From the NCBI GenBank assembly GCA_014155875.1, contig JACEFZ010002085.1:177501-241500 (forward strand): a DNA stretch of 64,000 nt, written 5' to 3'. This DNA comes from Cepaea nemoralis. Lineage: Eukaryota > Mollusca > Gastropoda > Stylommatophora > Helicidae. The position numbers and the translations under genes are program-made. Shown one piece after another: positions 22,001-31,649 of the stretch; position 1 is the first letter of the stretch, and every line of letters starts with the position of its first letter. The notes under the pieces were generated by a model. It did no database searches. It had not been told where the DNA came from and saw only the letters and a program-made list of their open reading frames with translations.

Positions 22001-22362
22001 CTTAATGGAGTTCTGTATGGTTTTAAACTAATTGGTGGATGATCTCCCGTGTCTATTTCCATCGTAACTGTTTGTGTCTTACCCAATTCTAAATCATTTA
22101 TCGCAAACACATCTTGATTTTGCTTTATAAGTTGTTCTAACACTTCCTTATTTTCTGGCGAAGTTTTTAATTGTGCTAACAATTCTTTTTCTCTTGTTAC
22201 TTTGTCTAGTGAATGTATTTGTGCTGTATTTCTTCTAGATGGATGGATCAATTCATCCATTCTTACGTTCCCTTTTCTTCTGTATCCGCGTCTATTATTA
22301 CTTCTTTCATTAGAGGTTTCTGAATAACTTATGCCTGCCATATTTACTCTATCTGTTGCCAA
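19087..22362 (-). CDS. pol: Gypsy Pol: reverse transcriptase, RNase H, integrase
   Basis: About 1090 codons. RT (about residues 95-330) has FCCDYRALNKI, LDARAGFW and the catalytic YIDDVLIF near 260. The RNase H (about 400-530) starts LYTDASDNAIGA. A zinc-binding HHCC domain is visible as HDNNGHFGRDKLV and EACEKCRLRN (about 640-685). The integrase core has SLDISGP, LTDNGKEF and NERQHRTL as the D, D and E segments, followed by a WVPGYYILEKKGPVSYTI segment like the GPY/F module. It has no ATG of its own and is in the same frame as the protease ORF, from which one TGA at 22402-22404 separates it. Residues after the GPY/F module are low-complexity and polar. Confidence 0.95.
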   Translation of the reverse strand: MATDRVNMAGISYSETSNERSNNRRGYRRKGNVRMDELIHPSRRNTAQIHSLDKVTREKELLAQLKTSPENKEVLEQLIKQNQDVFAINDLELGKTQTVTMEIDTGDHPPISLKPYRTPLRNRDVVEKAIEDMLKAGIITRSKSEWSSPVVIVAKSDGSNRFCCDYRALNKITKNVAYPLPVIDDILGLLNGSTYFTTLDARAGFWCIPMSVDAQKKSAICTHMGSYEFLRMPFGLKNAPSHYVFLINEVLDGMQSFALAYIDDVLIFTKGDVENHLKHVRLVFDRLRRHDVKLKLSKCQFLKTETKYLGYIINREGIKPDQEKIKVIKELPPPTNVKEVRAFIGTCAYYRRFVPAFSRIAIPITNLTGKYARFKWDDECQKAFELLKDSLTVVPLLTHPDLNKQLILYTDASDNAIGACLVQPYEGEESGIPGVKNERPIYFLSHKLSKTQRKWPIIEKEAYAIHYALQKLNYYLHNANFIIRTDHMPLKSILEAPIQNRKIQTWALNLQGYNAKVEYVSGKHNTCADLLSRIPYPQSSGNTEDEVEPEVDDRNWQVNILDSAIINREDFESLPSEQESESRTEDPHLGQFDMKTEQELDPKVVQIKKKLKETGKNSFKRKFVELQEDNQLYYISEKGEGVRKYIPKHLEQEVLKAYHDNNGHFGRDKLVKAISSKYYWPNLFKSVYEYVEACEKCRLRNMKIIKCPLQDTDIPQFPMQKVSLDISGPHPKTLSGNVYLLHIVDSYSLWPEVYPIPDKSADSVIHMLLQEFIPRFGCPQIILTDNGKEFVNKKFEKLVKDWNIKHIRTSYYRPTSNAKNERQHRTLYNILAKNVEEHDMDWDLYLGIALAAIRTHENEGTGFSPFYLVHGREPILPIDNLLKPRRKYLGEDFQETRLQEMHKAHVRLRNNIIKARERQKKYANKNAHLQEFNVGDRVYYKKHRKNSKFDAHWVPGYYILEKKGPVSYTIKNQISGHVARSHVEHLRRDNEERNAENNNNNYYCSEEILSGGQIVRQSVYPRPIENGKQVTTASTTAEQEETVPKTVMTEENNVYDDYISEESVRENIEPPFMNTRQAVKRKLDRQKEKRN

Positions 22363-22401
22363 TATGTCACTAACGTTATGTTCTAGCTTAGCTATTACAC
22401 A

Positions 22402-23175
22402 TCATCTGTATAATTTAATTTCTCTACCTGTGTTATTAATAACCATTACTGGAAATGTTAAACTTTTATCTAATTCTATTATTCCATCCGGAACTTCTAA
22501 ACCTGGCTCATCAATTATTTCATTTTGCAATTCCGTGATTCTGACTATGTTTCCTGCTACATAATACGGGTTTCTCTTTAGTCTTGCTTGTATCAAATTA
22601 ACTGACTGTGGTTTTAAATTCATGGTCGTTTTAACTCTAACTAGTGTCGACACATGCATATCTTCTTCTAGATCTACGTAAACATCTTGGAATTTTAATT
22701 TATGCAAATCAAATAAAAGTCTCACCCCATTTTTCAATAAAAAATCTCTACCCAATATCATATTTCTATTTAAATCTTTAACCACATGGAACATATGCCT
22801 GACATTTATCCCTCCTAATTTCAAATTTATCATCGTTTGTCCTAACACTTTTAATTTTTGTCCCGTTACCGAATGAAGATTCTCCTGAATTCTAAATATT
22901 TTACAATTTTTTAACATTCGATATAAAAATGATTCTTTAATCACGCTAACTTGTGCTCCCGAATCAACTAATGTTCTAACTTTATATTTTCCTATCTGTA
23001 CTATACATGAGCTAGGATCTACCATATTTAATGACAATTGTTTTACCTCGGCTTGTTTTTTATTTCTAAATGTTCTACTATACTCATCCTTTGGGTTTTT
23101 AATATATTGATGCCCTTTTTGGATCTTACTATCTTCCCTCCTACTGCCGATCCTATTCAGTAAGCGGGATGCCAA
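22402..23175 (-). CDS. pro: Gypsy protease region
   Basis: About 257 codons. VRTLVDSGAQVSVI is the retropepsin active site (DSGA), followed by NMILGRDFLLKNGV, the usual second conserved block. It overlaps the end of gag by about 19 nt in the -1 frame, so a -1 ribosomal frameshift would link gag to pro-pol. It ends at an in-frame TGA in a place where relatives usually have Gly (after REIKLYR). Confidence 0.9.
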   Translation of the reverse strand: MASRLLNRIGSRREDSKIQKGHQYIKNPKDEYSRTFRNKKQAEVKQLSLNMVDPSSCIVQIGKYKVRTLVDSGAQVSVIKESFLYRMLKNCKIFRIQENLHSVTGQKLKVLGQTMINLKLGGINVRHMFHVVKDLNRNMILGRDFLLKNGVRLLFDLHKLKFQDVYVDLEEDMHVSTLVRVKTTMNLKPQSVNLIQARLKRNPYYVAGNIVRITELQNEIIDEPGLEVPDGIIELDKSLTFPVMVINNTGREIKLYR

Positions 23176-24166
23176 TTTCCCTGATTTCCTGACCTTCTAA
23201 AATTTCTCTGTATTTCTCCAGAATTCCAATTTGCTGGTCTGCCATTTGCAATTCTATTCTGTATACTCGTCTGAACACCTCTACTATTTTGCGTATTCGA
23301 TGGGCCACTTCTGTTACCACAAAAGCGAAAAATGTGCCCACGTTGGTGACATCCCCAACAAACCACATTCGAGTTATTTGTGTTACCTTCCATGTTTCTT
23401 ACAGTATTTCTCACTTGTCCTCTTCTATCTTGATTATATACATTCTCGTTTCTTTGCACCATCTGTATTTCTCCTCGTCTTCCTCTCCATCCATGTCTAT
23501 ACTGTCCTATTTCCATAGGTTCTTCAATTCTATCTTCCGAACTACTACCTAACTCTCGTCCTACCCTTAGCCTAAACCTCCTCCTCAAGCTTTCCTCTTG
23601 TATAGCGATATCTACCGCTTGTGACAATCTTGCAGGATTCTCTCTTAATAATTTAAATTTCAATCCATCTGACCTAATCCCATCAACAAAAATCCCTACT
23701 AACATCCGTTCCACTTCTTCTGCTCGTACATTCTGTCCTAAAATGACTCTTCAGCTAAATTTATTAACCTGTCACTGTATAACTGAACACTTTCTGTGCT
23801 GTTTTGTCTAGTCTGTCGCAATACTGAGAATGCGTGTTGTGGATCAGTAATTTCAGCATATTTTCTTGCGAGATCATCTTTAAATTCTTCCCAGGTTTCA
23901 CCTCCTGCTGCTTCTAACTTTCTTCTAATGTGGTCAGAAACTGGACTTGTACTTGTTCTGTATGCCAAATTCTTTTTCTCTCCATCTGTAGCGTTTACTA
24001 AATATGCATGTTTCTCAATAGAAATAATCCATTTCTTAAACTGATTTGCTTGACCACTAAATCTTTCAACATCAGTGCTTATATTTTGTTGTCTTAACAC
24101 TGCATCCAACCTTGATATTGCCCCGCCAACTCCAGTGAGTACCTGTGAAAAATCTTGGGATTCCAT
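23157..24166 (-). CDS. gag: Gypsy Gag, frameshifted
   Basis: Starts MESQDFSQVLTGVGGAISRL at 24166 (an upstream in-frame ATG at 24241 would add 25 hydrophobic residues and is less likely). The first frame stops at 23738 after NLAEESF. The next frame is one base back and continues ILGQNVRAEEVERML to 23157. The capsid-like middle is followed by an Arg-rich stretch and a zinc knuckle, CWGCHQRGHIFRFC (CX2CX4HX4C). The break lies at a TTTT run, so either a real mutation or a sequence error is possible. Confidence 0.85.
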
Positions 24167-25255
24167 CCTAAAACCTGTACTGGAAATTATCAAGCAATAT
24201 ACAAATATTTCAAACAATATTAATTTCAAATTCAGCAACAATAAATAATCTGTTAATTACTCTAATATTATCTAATTATCTTAACTAAAGCCTCCAATCG
24301 AAGATCCTGACGAAGAAATATTCCTGTTTCAACCCTGAATTCTGACACAAGAATTTAAATGACCTCCTGATTTTGAATTACCTACACCACATAAAAAAGG
24401 ACTCTAATCAAGCTCGTTAAAATGAGTAGAACAAAGAAGAGCCTCTGGATTTCTTTCCTTAATAATTTAATCGAAGTTGAAGTCAGTTCTTTCCAATTAT
24501 TTCCCGACGTTGATTATGCTCGATATCAGGCTCGCAACAAGACCATTTGATTACTTGCTCGATTACTGTAGATTCCTTTCAAGTAAGGTCACCTTCACGC
24601 AAGCGACAACTGATCACGACTTCAGCAGACAAAAAACTCACTTTCCAACAGCAATCTGGGATTTTCGTATATATATTTCAGCGCAAACGTAACCCAGTCA
24701 ACAACAATTGGAGTTAAAGCTGACGCTATCCAGTCTCTTATTTTCATGTGGGACTCTCGCCATGGTCAGTTTAAATTACTTTATCCAAACCCCGAGTTGA
24801 GACAAGTTTCATTTATGCCTTCCTTTAATTGAAGTGACTGTAGAGAGTATTGCAGATTTTGATTTCATAATTATGGAATTTGTACCATAACCTTGACTTC
24901 ACCTTCAACAGTCCCACGGGTTAAAACTCAAAATTTGTACTGATTTTTGATGCAGAACAGCATTACTTGATCTCAATATAGCATTTTGCGTTGGTCAGTT
25001 CTCCAGTTAATTTCATAATTATGTAATAACATCAGTCTTTCAAAAAACATAAGTTTATCAATCAAACCTTTTTTTAGCGCTGTCCTTGAAATGGATCTCT
25101 TTCTTAACCAGGAATCCAGTGAAAACCCAGAACAGCTACCAACAGTCGGCTTTCATCTGTTGCGTTTCTCAATATTTACTTCACCAGACACGCCAGACAT
25201 AACCATCTTCCATGGCGGTACTCTTTCTCTCCACGACCTCCCATGTTTCATAATT
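24167..25255 (-). other. Gypsy 5' untranslated leader
   Basis: About 1.1 kb between the PBS and gag with no sustained ORF. This is unusually long for gypsy elements but not exceptional. No IRES or packaging signal can be identified by eye. Confidence 0.5.
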
Positions 25256-25266
25256 TCACGGCACCA
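25256..25266 (-). other. Primer binding site, tRNA-His type
   Basis: The minus strand reads TGGTGCCGTGA, complementary to the TCACGGCACCA 3' end of animal tRNA-His as I recall it. It begins 9 nt after the 5' LTR instead of the usual few. Confidence 0.75.
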
Positions 25267-25275
25267 AATCAACCT

Positions 25276-25561
25276 TGTATAACAGTGTTATACACAGGTT
25301 AAGGACGTGATCGTACAGGACACAAGTCTTCGCGTTGTCAGAAACATACTTTATTAGCTGAATCGTTCTATTTCAGCACACATGATGGAGACTCACTTCT
25401 TGGTGTTGACATCTATCTCGCTGACCCCTAAGTGACGTGTGTGTTCTCCTAGATACACTTCTTCATTCGTGCACACACGTTCACTATGGTTTTCCCCCTA
25501 GTCAAGGAATGCGCAGCATTCCTTAACTCTTTATTTCTAACCTAATTCCCTCACTGTTACA
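25276..25561 (-). repeat. 5' LTR of the gypsy element
   Basis: Identical to 17276-17561 in all 286 bases. On the + strand 25307-25315 (GTGATCGTA) and 25332-25338 (GCGTTGT) resemble tRNA-His; see findings. Confidence 0.95.
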
Positions 25562-25565
25562 CTCT

Positions 25566-25710
25566 GTATCCTCTTGGTCCTGGTCGACCTTGTTCCTCTT
25601 CCTCCAGGAACCACGCCTTCTACCGCTGCTCTAAACCACTGTAAGGTTTCATATGACCAAAGTATTTCAGCTTTCGAAACTTAGCGTTGTTTATAATTCG
25701 GTTTTCCTCC
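25566..25710 (-). mobile_element. LINE C-terminal fragment (type 2)
   Basis: The minus strand reads NNAKFRKLKYFGHMKPYSGL then EEEEQGRPGPRGYR, the FGH and GRP(R) tail blocks of LINEs of this type. It abuts the gypsy 3' flank. Confidence 0.55.
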
Positions 25711-26267
25711 ATATTCAGATCTTGTAGGAAAGATAACAACAAACTTGCCTTATCGTAGTATGCATTTTAACACATCGTCACTAAAGTATCACTTTATTTA
25801 AGAGCTGCATTTTGTAAACTTTTCTAAATACAGATGTCTCATTATCCGAACTTTAAGGATGGAAAAAAAAACAACATAATTTGAGAAAAATATACTCTTT
25901 GTGTGCATTTTCGTCAAACGGCAACATCACATACTAGAGGTCAATGGTCTAGCTTCCATAAAACTATATATCTGCAAACTCGGTTATCGCTCACTTGATT
26001 ACCCAAACAGATTTCAACGAGACGAAAATATTCATTGCTGGCATTAAAGTTGGTTCAGCTTTAACACTTATCACATCCCTTTTGATGACATGTATATATA
26101 GAAATGTGATGACATGTATGTATTGAAATGTACAACCTAGTCAGTCGACGCTGTAGCGAATGAGTTACAAATGCGATTTCTGTCCCGCATACGGCGTTCG
26201 AAACAAGCTGCGGGCGATCTGGTAGCAGACCGCCTTCGGCTGGTTTTCATACAGTGATCTGAGTGAC
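25711..26267. other. Unrecognised intronic sequence
   Basis: No supported coding or repeat feature. 26150-26260 may be the tRNA-like head of the following SINE (GGCGTTCGAAAC). Confidence 0.4.
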
Positions 26268-26380
26268 GGTCGTTCAAAAAGCAATTGCAGACTACTGAAC
26301 ATAAACTTGCAAAGAAATCACAAACAGTAAAAAAACATGGGGTGGTTGGCTGCGACGTCCCGTAAAGGTTATGCAACAAA
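26268..26380 (+). mobile_element. SINE S2 core copy
   Basis: Contains AAGCAATTGCAGACTACTGA, TTGCAAAGAAATCA and CGTCCCGTAAAGGTTATGCA, matching the S2 core listed at 12003. Confidence 0.6.
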
Positions 26381-27274
26381 CTTAAACAGCCTAGTCTTCT
26401 CTGCCTCTACTTCATCCTAAGAACTGCAGCGTAGTGTCTAGCGCACTTGCCTAGAGGTCCGAATGTCCGGGATTAAGATATCCATCAAAAAGTTTAAAAT
26501 TTAACAAAACAAATATGGCAGAAGTGGTTACCAAGCTTAGACACTCTTGTCTTATAAGCATGTACATGGATACACTGTCCGAGCCATGCAGAAATACGAT
26601 GCAGTGAGCGAGAAAATGTGTTGGCGGCAAAAGTATCAATAACGAGAACACTAACAATGGATTGGGGGTAAGTTTGACGAAGGTCTTTGAATAAATGAGG
26701 TATCAGATTTTGGACCTAACACATTTATTATCTGTCACGTGTTGGGTCTTCGGTAAATCTTTACGTTTCAGAAAAGAATTATCCTAGTGGGCACACTACA
26801 TGTCCACTGCTTTAGCAAGCGACCTATATTTGCTCATTTGCGGCAAATCAACATAAATCTGCATGACGTCACACACCAGCAGCGGTACTGATGACTTTAA
26901 TTATGGACCCTATGAACAGTTAGCTCAAGCACAGTAACAGATGTTTAAGGATGTTTGGGCTCGGATTGTTTGGACTTATATTCCATATGCCACGGTCTCT
27001 TTCCGTAAAACCGCCTTTCCACAGAACGGCCTGCTGAAAATGTTGCACAGAGCACGAATTCCGTAGCTCCAGCCACGACCCCAAGGATTCTCTGAGAATA
27101 CTGCACTCGAGTCCACAACCTTAGGAGCGCGAGGCAGGTGGTTTAATCATTTCGCTACCTAGACCCTCTGTATACACACAGCACATTCACAAACACTACA
27201 AACAATTTTACACTTGTCAGCCATACAATATAATTTGTTTAGCTAACACAATTTAACTACATGCACATCAACAG
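26381..27274. other. Unrecognised intronic sequence
   Basis: No ORF with splice support. 26410-26480 (GTAGTGTCTAGCGCACTTGC) looks like a tRNA-like A-box region of another SINE but lacks a clear B box. Confidence 0.35.
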
Positions 27275-27454
27275 TTCGAGTCTGTTAGCAGAAAGGTCAT
27301 TGCTCTGGAGAAGCGACTGAATGACGTTCAGGACAAAAATGAGAAAGACTTGGAGGAATGGCAGAAAGAACGAGGTGAACTGTTACGAGCGGCAGCTGAA
27401 GCCAGACACGCTCAGGCCAGAGATGCTAAGATGTTGGAAAACATCTTAAGTAAG
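27275..27454 (+). CDS. Coiled-coil gene exon (60 codons)
   Basis: The acceptor is CATCAACAG ending at 27274 (weak pyrimidine tract); the donor is GTAAGG at 27455. Phase 0/0. The reading starts FESVSRKVIALEKRLNDVQD, contains EEWQKERGELLRAAAEARHA, and ends MLENILSK. The last bases of this exon and its donor are copied into a downstream 102-bp tandem repeat (see 27434-28400). Confidence 0.85.
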
Positions 27455-28400
27455 GTAAGGAGTCGGTTAAGTGTCTCCTGACTTGAGAAATACAACTACA
27501 TATGTAAATCGCACTCAAACAACACCAAGCGGTCACAAGAAAACATCTTAAGGAAAAGAGTCGGTTAAGTGTCTCCTGACTTGAGAAATACAACTATATA
27601 TGTATAATGGGGACACCAAAATGTGACATAGAAATAGAAGGGGAAATTCTCAACCAAGTGGATAATTTTAAATACCTAGGGGCACTTATAACATCGGATG
27701 GAAGATGTACAACAGAGATTAAGAGCAGTATAGGGCAGGCAAAAGCCGCATTTAAGAAAATGAAGAGTATCTTATGCAATAAGTCGCTATCAATGAATGT
27801 AAGAAAGAGAGTGCTAAAATGTTATATAGAACCAGTTTTGCTGTATGGCAGCGAATATTGGAATATAAATGAACAAATTAGGAAGAACTTAGAAGCAACA
27901 GAGATGTGGTTTTTAAGACGAATGTTGGAATTCCTCGGACTGCCAGAGTAAATAACAACGATTGCCTGAAAGAGGCTAATGAAACTAGAACACTATATAC
28001 AACAATAAGAAAGAGACAAACATCTTTCTTTGGTCATGTGATGAGAAGAGAGGCATTGGAGAACATCGTGACAACTGGAAAGATCGAGGGGAAGAGAGGC
28101 AGAGGCAGACCAAGAGAAATGATGCTGGACGGATTGAGACGGTGGCATGGAGGAATATCATCAGCAGAGTTGATCCAGAACACCAAAGACCGAGATCTGT
28201 GGAGAGCCATGAACGTCTACGCCAGCCGGCATGGCACTTGATGATGATGATGTAAATCGCACTCAAACAACACCAAGCGGACACAAGAAAACATCTTAAG
28301 TAAGGTATGGAGACGGTTAAGTGTCTCCTGACGTGAGAAATACAACTTTATATGTAAATCACACTCACATAAGACCGTGTGGACACAAGAAAACATTAAA
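27434..28400 (+). repeat. 102-bp tandem repeat derived from an exon-intron border, split by a LINE
   Basis: The last bases of the exon at 27275-27454 and its intron start (AACATCTTAAGTAAGG then GGTTAAGTGTCTCCTGAC) recur at about 27540 and 28288, with a partial copy at about 28388. The LINE at 27601-28251 sits inside the second unit. The copy near 28288 keeps an AAG/GTATGG donor-like site. Confidence 0.8.
27601..28251 (+). mobile_element. RTE-like LINE, 5'-truncated
   Basis: Reads IEGEILNQVDNFKYLGALIT, SDGRCTTEIKSSIGQAKAAF, CYIEPVLLYGSEYWN and, after a one-base shift near 27930, FFGHVMRREALENIVTTGKI to YASRHGT, TGA and a (TGATGA)n tail. Divergent from the 10431 copy in sequence but identical in layout. 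It was inserted within the 102-bp tandem repeat. Confidence 0.85.
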
Positions 28401-28424
28401 GGACAATTACACAGTAGTATAAAG

Positions 28425-28715
28425 TCAGCGTTGCTGAGAGGTCTAGCACGCTTAAACTGTCTTTTCTGACCGCGGCCTGGTGAGCTCGTTCCATACGCCG
28501 GAGAGTTGGACTTAAATGTTGACTTCTAGTTCTTGATGCTTGGGAGTTTGGAATTACAAGTACCCCAGAAGTCGGAGAATGTTGGCTTGATGGCGAGGGA
28601 CACTGGTAATAGGGAAAGCTAACCCACACGCAAAATCAGTCCAGTGTATTCACTAGTAGTAGGCAACTACTAGACGTAATAGCACTTGTGGACTACGCTT
28701 GAGTTGAAAGTTAGC
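28425..28715 (+). mobile_element. SINE S1 copy
   Basis: Shares TTGACTTCTAGTTCTTGATG, TACAAGTACCCCAGAAGTCG, GATGGCGAGGGACACTGGTA and GTGGACTACGCTTGAGTTGA with the other S1 copies. The tRNA-like head at 28430-28490 is degenerate. Confidence 0.75.
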
Positions 28716-28835
28716 GAAAAGCACAAAAGATAGGAAACATTTAAAGTTAGAGGCACATTCGATTCTCCCATTGCAGTATAGACCACCAACCAACTAACGC
28801 CAAGCCATTCCTTCTCCTGCAACTGCCTCCATATC

Positions 28836-28925
28836 CTCCCTCCATGCCCTCTCTCCATGCCCTCCTTCTATGCCCTCCCTCCATGTCCTCCCTCCATGTC
28901 CTCTCTCCATGTCCTCCCGTATTAT
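28836..28925. repeat. Pyrimidine-rich 15-bp minisatellite
   Basis: CCCTCYCTCCATGYC-type units, about six copies, purely pyrimidine-biased on the + strand. Confidence 0.8.
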
Positions 28926-28989
28926 TCATCTGTGTCTCTAATTCTCTTCTGCGTGCACTTTTAGGTTTCCGTCTAGTTCGAAGGGAACT

Positions 28990-30612
28990 GGCCACCCACA
29001 TCATATACGGTGCCGATCACTGAACAACAGTTGGATGGGAGGGGTAGGACTCTGTCATTCGTTGACGACATCCTCGTGTATCGACAGGGTCGAGATAGAC
29101 AGGCGGTTGCCAACTACATGCAGGGCGAACTAGATCGAATTTCCTCATGGTGTGCTGATGCCGATGCCCTTGTCAACCCTGCAAAGGCAACGGTTACATG
29201 GTTCTCACTAAACAACCATATTGTGAAAACAGACCTGCCGGCAGTAAGAATGGATGGGAGCATTCTGAGTAGAACCCAGTCAATGACATATCTTGGCGTG
29301 AGGCTTGATCGTAGCCTGTCTTTCAGAGATCATGTCGATTATGTCATAACGAAGGCTCGAAAAGGTTTGGCAGCAATGAGAGTCATGGCGATTGCCAATA
29401 TCGAGCAAAGACTGCTATTACTTCTGTTCCAAGGACTTGTGCTTTCACGCATCGAGTATGCCCTGGCCATCCTCACTGTCAGCCCTACACAGATTGGAAG
29501 ACTTGAAAAGGTACAAAACGAAGCCATGCGCATCATTTTGGGCTGCACGAGAGACACCAGCTGTGTAGCAATGAGATACCTCCTTGACTTCCCGACAATG
29601 GAACACAGGATCAAGATCTGGAGAGCTCGTGCATACTTAAAAATAAGTGCAGATGAGCAGCACCCTCTGCATGACGCTGTATTCAGAGAAAAGGGTGACA
29701 GGCTAAAGAGGGGCAAATCATGGATGGGTCGGGCGGAAGATGTCGTCGGACAGGTCTGCAGTCTTACCAGTATCAACCCCGGCAAGGAATGGGTGCCGGT
29801 GCCTCCAGCTTTTAAGTGTACCTTCTCCTGCATTATAACACTCGACAGACGGTGCAGAGAGCAGAACCCTGCCGCTGTCAATGCAGAGGTTAACGCGCTC
29901 ATCTATGATCACTCAGATAGCCCCGAAGTGCTCATCTATACAGATGGATCTGTTGTAAAGCAGCAGAGAAGTGCGTGGGCATTTACAGCCCGTTCAGCGG
30001 GCCGGACCGTTCAAGAATCCAGTGGTGCCCACTCTATGACCACGAGCAGCATGACGATGGAGGTGATGGCAGTTACACAGGCTTTCATATGGCTGGAATC
30101 ACAGCATTATACCAACGTGTGTGTACTAAGTGATTCAATGAGCATGATTCAGAAGGTCGAAGCTGGATCTGTACGTAGACAGTGGACTGAGTCGCTGCGG
30201 AAGTCTGTTGTCCGCAAAGTCACCTTCATCTTCGTCCCGGGACATGCGGGAGTCGAGTGAAATGAACGAGCTGATAAATTGGCTGGCTCTGCACCCCCTA
30301 TAGATGGCCAGCCCATGGAGCGTGCGGATGTTATTAACGCCCTTAATGATATGGCGAGAACAGAGGATTTTGACGCCAGTGATTCCACATCGCTCTCCAG
30401 GATGAAAGACCTGGGAGTAAGAATCGGCACAGCCAGACGCGAGAGGTACATCGGGAAAACAAAGCGCCTCGTCAACCAACACAGAACTGGCACTATTAGC
30501 CACCGGACGCTGATGCATATGCTGGGGGGAGGATCTGAGCACCTATGGATATGTCCGGAGTGCAACGAAGATACCCCAACTGATAACTAACTAATAACTA
30601 ACTAACTAACTA
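28990..30612 (+). mobile_element. I-like LINE, RT end plus RNase H, one in-frame TGA
   Basis: Open from 29010. The RT palm ends with FVDDILVYRQGRDRQ, then MTYLGVRLDRSLSFRDHVDY and thumb sequence, then an RNase H with LIYTDGSVVKQQRSAWAF, TSSMTMEVMAV, VLSDSMSM and FIFVPGHAGVE. A TGA at 30258-30260 interrupts the frame, which resumes NERADKLAGSAPPIDGQPME to WICPECNEDTPTDN. The tail is (TAAC)n at about 30586-30611. The 5' end, including the endonuclease and most of the RT, is absent. Confidence 0.9.
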
Positions 30613-30615
30613 GAA

Positions 30616-31105
30616 CAGTGTTTCCCAACGTGGGGCCCACGCCCCACAGGGGGGCAATTTAAATGTTAAGGGGGGCAATTCGAAAATGGAAGAAATCGGC
30701 TGAATATAACAAAACGGGGAGACTTGAGACTGAAGTTAAATAAATTGGAACCTGACATAAGATCTCTTTGCAGCAAGCATCAAACGCAAGGATCTCACTA
30801 AATTTAAATAATAAATAATTACTAATAATTAAAATAATATAGAAAAATCTTTCATTAAAATTATTTTGTACTTGAATTTCAGTTCTCCATTATATGTTTT
30901 GAAAATTTACTTACTGTGTTTGCTCAATAATTACCTAGTCATTTCTTCCTAAAACTTATCATTCAAGTTTCTTTAGTGAACATTTCAATTTTTGAATATT
31001 AAAAATAATGTATATGTTGAGGGGGGCCGTGGGGCGGGGGGGGGGCAATATGAATTTTAGAAAGGCTTAAGTGGGGCATGGCACAAAAAAGGTTGGGAAA
31101 CACTG
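30616..31105. mobile_element. Non-autonomous hAT-like element (family 2)
   Basis: Termini CAGTGTTTCCCAACG and GGTTGGGAAACACTG are inverted repeats. Flanks AACTAGAA and GTCTAGAA agree in 6 of 8 bases. The interior is AT-rich with G runs and no transposase. It lies directly after the I-like LINE tail. Confidence 0.75.
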
Positions 31106-31113
31106 GTCTAGAA

Positions 31114-31645
31114 TCTATCTACTATCTGCTATGGGACTGTTTTTATCCTTTTACGTATTTCGTTTGCCTGTGGGTCCCAGGGAAAGAACCCTCTAAGTTT
31201 GGTACTAGTTGTAATGCCATTTGGCCTCCACAACTGTCCCAGAGCTGTGAGAGATACTCTTGCCTTAGATGTGACATTGCCTGACTCTATCGTGGAAGAA
31301 GATCATCTATTTAAATTATCAATAACGCAAAAGGACAGATGTATGCAGAGCTGCATGGACTATTGCACGGCAGGTTATGATGATCTGGTTATGAATATCG
31401 CTCTGTGCGTTACCAGGGCACATATGGAAAGTAAAGAACTGTTCTGCTGTAACCTAGTATGTATGACGTAAGAGGCGACTAAGGTTGGTTAGTGTGTGTG
31501 TGTGTGTGTGGGGAGGGAGGAGGCTAGCTATCTCAGCCCCTTGAAAACTTAGATGCAAAATTATGCTAATGTTCCACAAGTCTACAAAACACTGGGCAGG
31601 AGTTGGTTGAGAACAAATACTCCACTGGGAGATAACAAGCAGCAG
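31114..31645. other. Unrecognised intronic sequence
   Basis: A MPFGLHNCPRAV string near 31211 recalls RT motifs but has no supporting neighbours. A short GT run at 31493-31512. Nothing else is supported. Confidence 0.35.
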
Positions 31646-31649
31646 CATT

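Larger units (their letters stand above)
17276..25561 (-). mobile_element. Ty3/gypsy LTR retrotransposon, young, 8286 bp
   Basis: Two 286-bp LTRs exactly 8000 bp apart are identical throughout, and CTCT is duplicated at 17272-17275 and 25562-25565. On the minus strand the order is LTR, PBS, gag, protease, RT, RNase H, integrase, a short acidic ORF, polypurine tract, LTR, which is gypsy order (integrase after RNase H). There is no envelope-like ORF with a signal peptide and membrane segment. Gag carries a one-base frameshift and pro-pol one TGA, so as sequenced it is not intact. It lies in the large intron between exons 14828 and 27275, antisense to the gene. Confidence 0.95.

Noticed and set aside
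29339..29902. 187-codon minus-strand frame
   Set aside because: Antisense shadow of the I-like LINE, which has conserved motifs on the + strand.
31199..31471. RT motif MPFGLHNCPRAV suggesting a DIRS or gypsy fragment
   Set aside because: Only one short motif, no neighbouring RT blocks in the right order.
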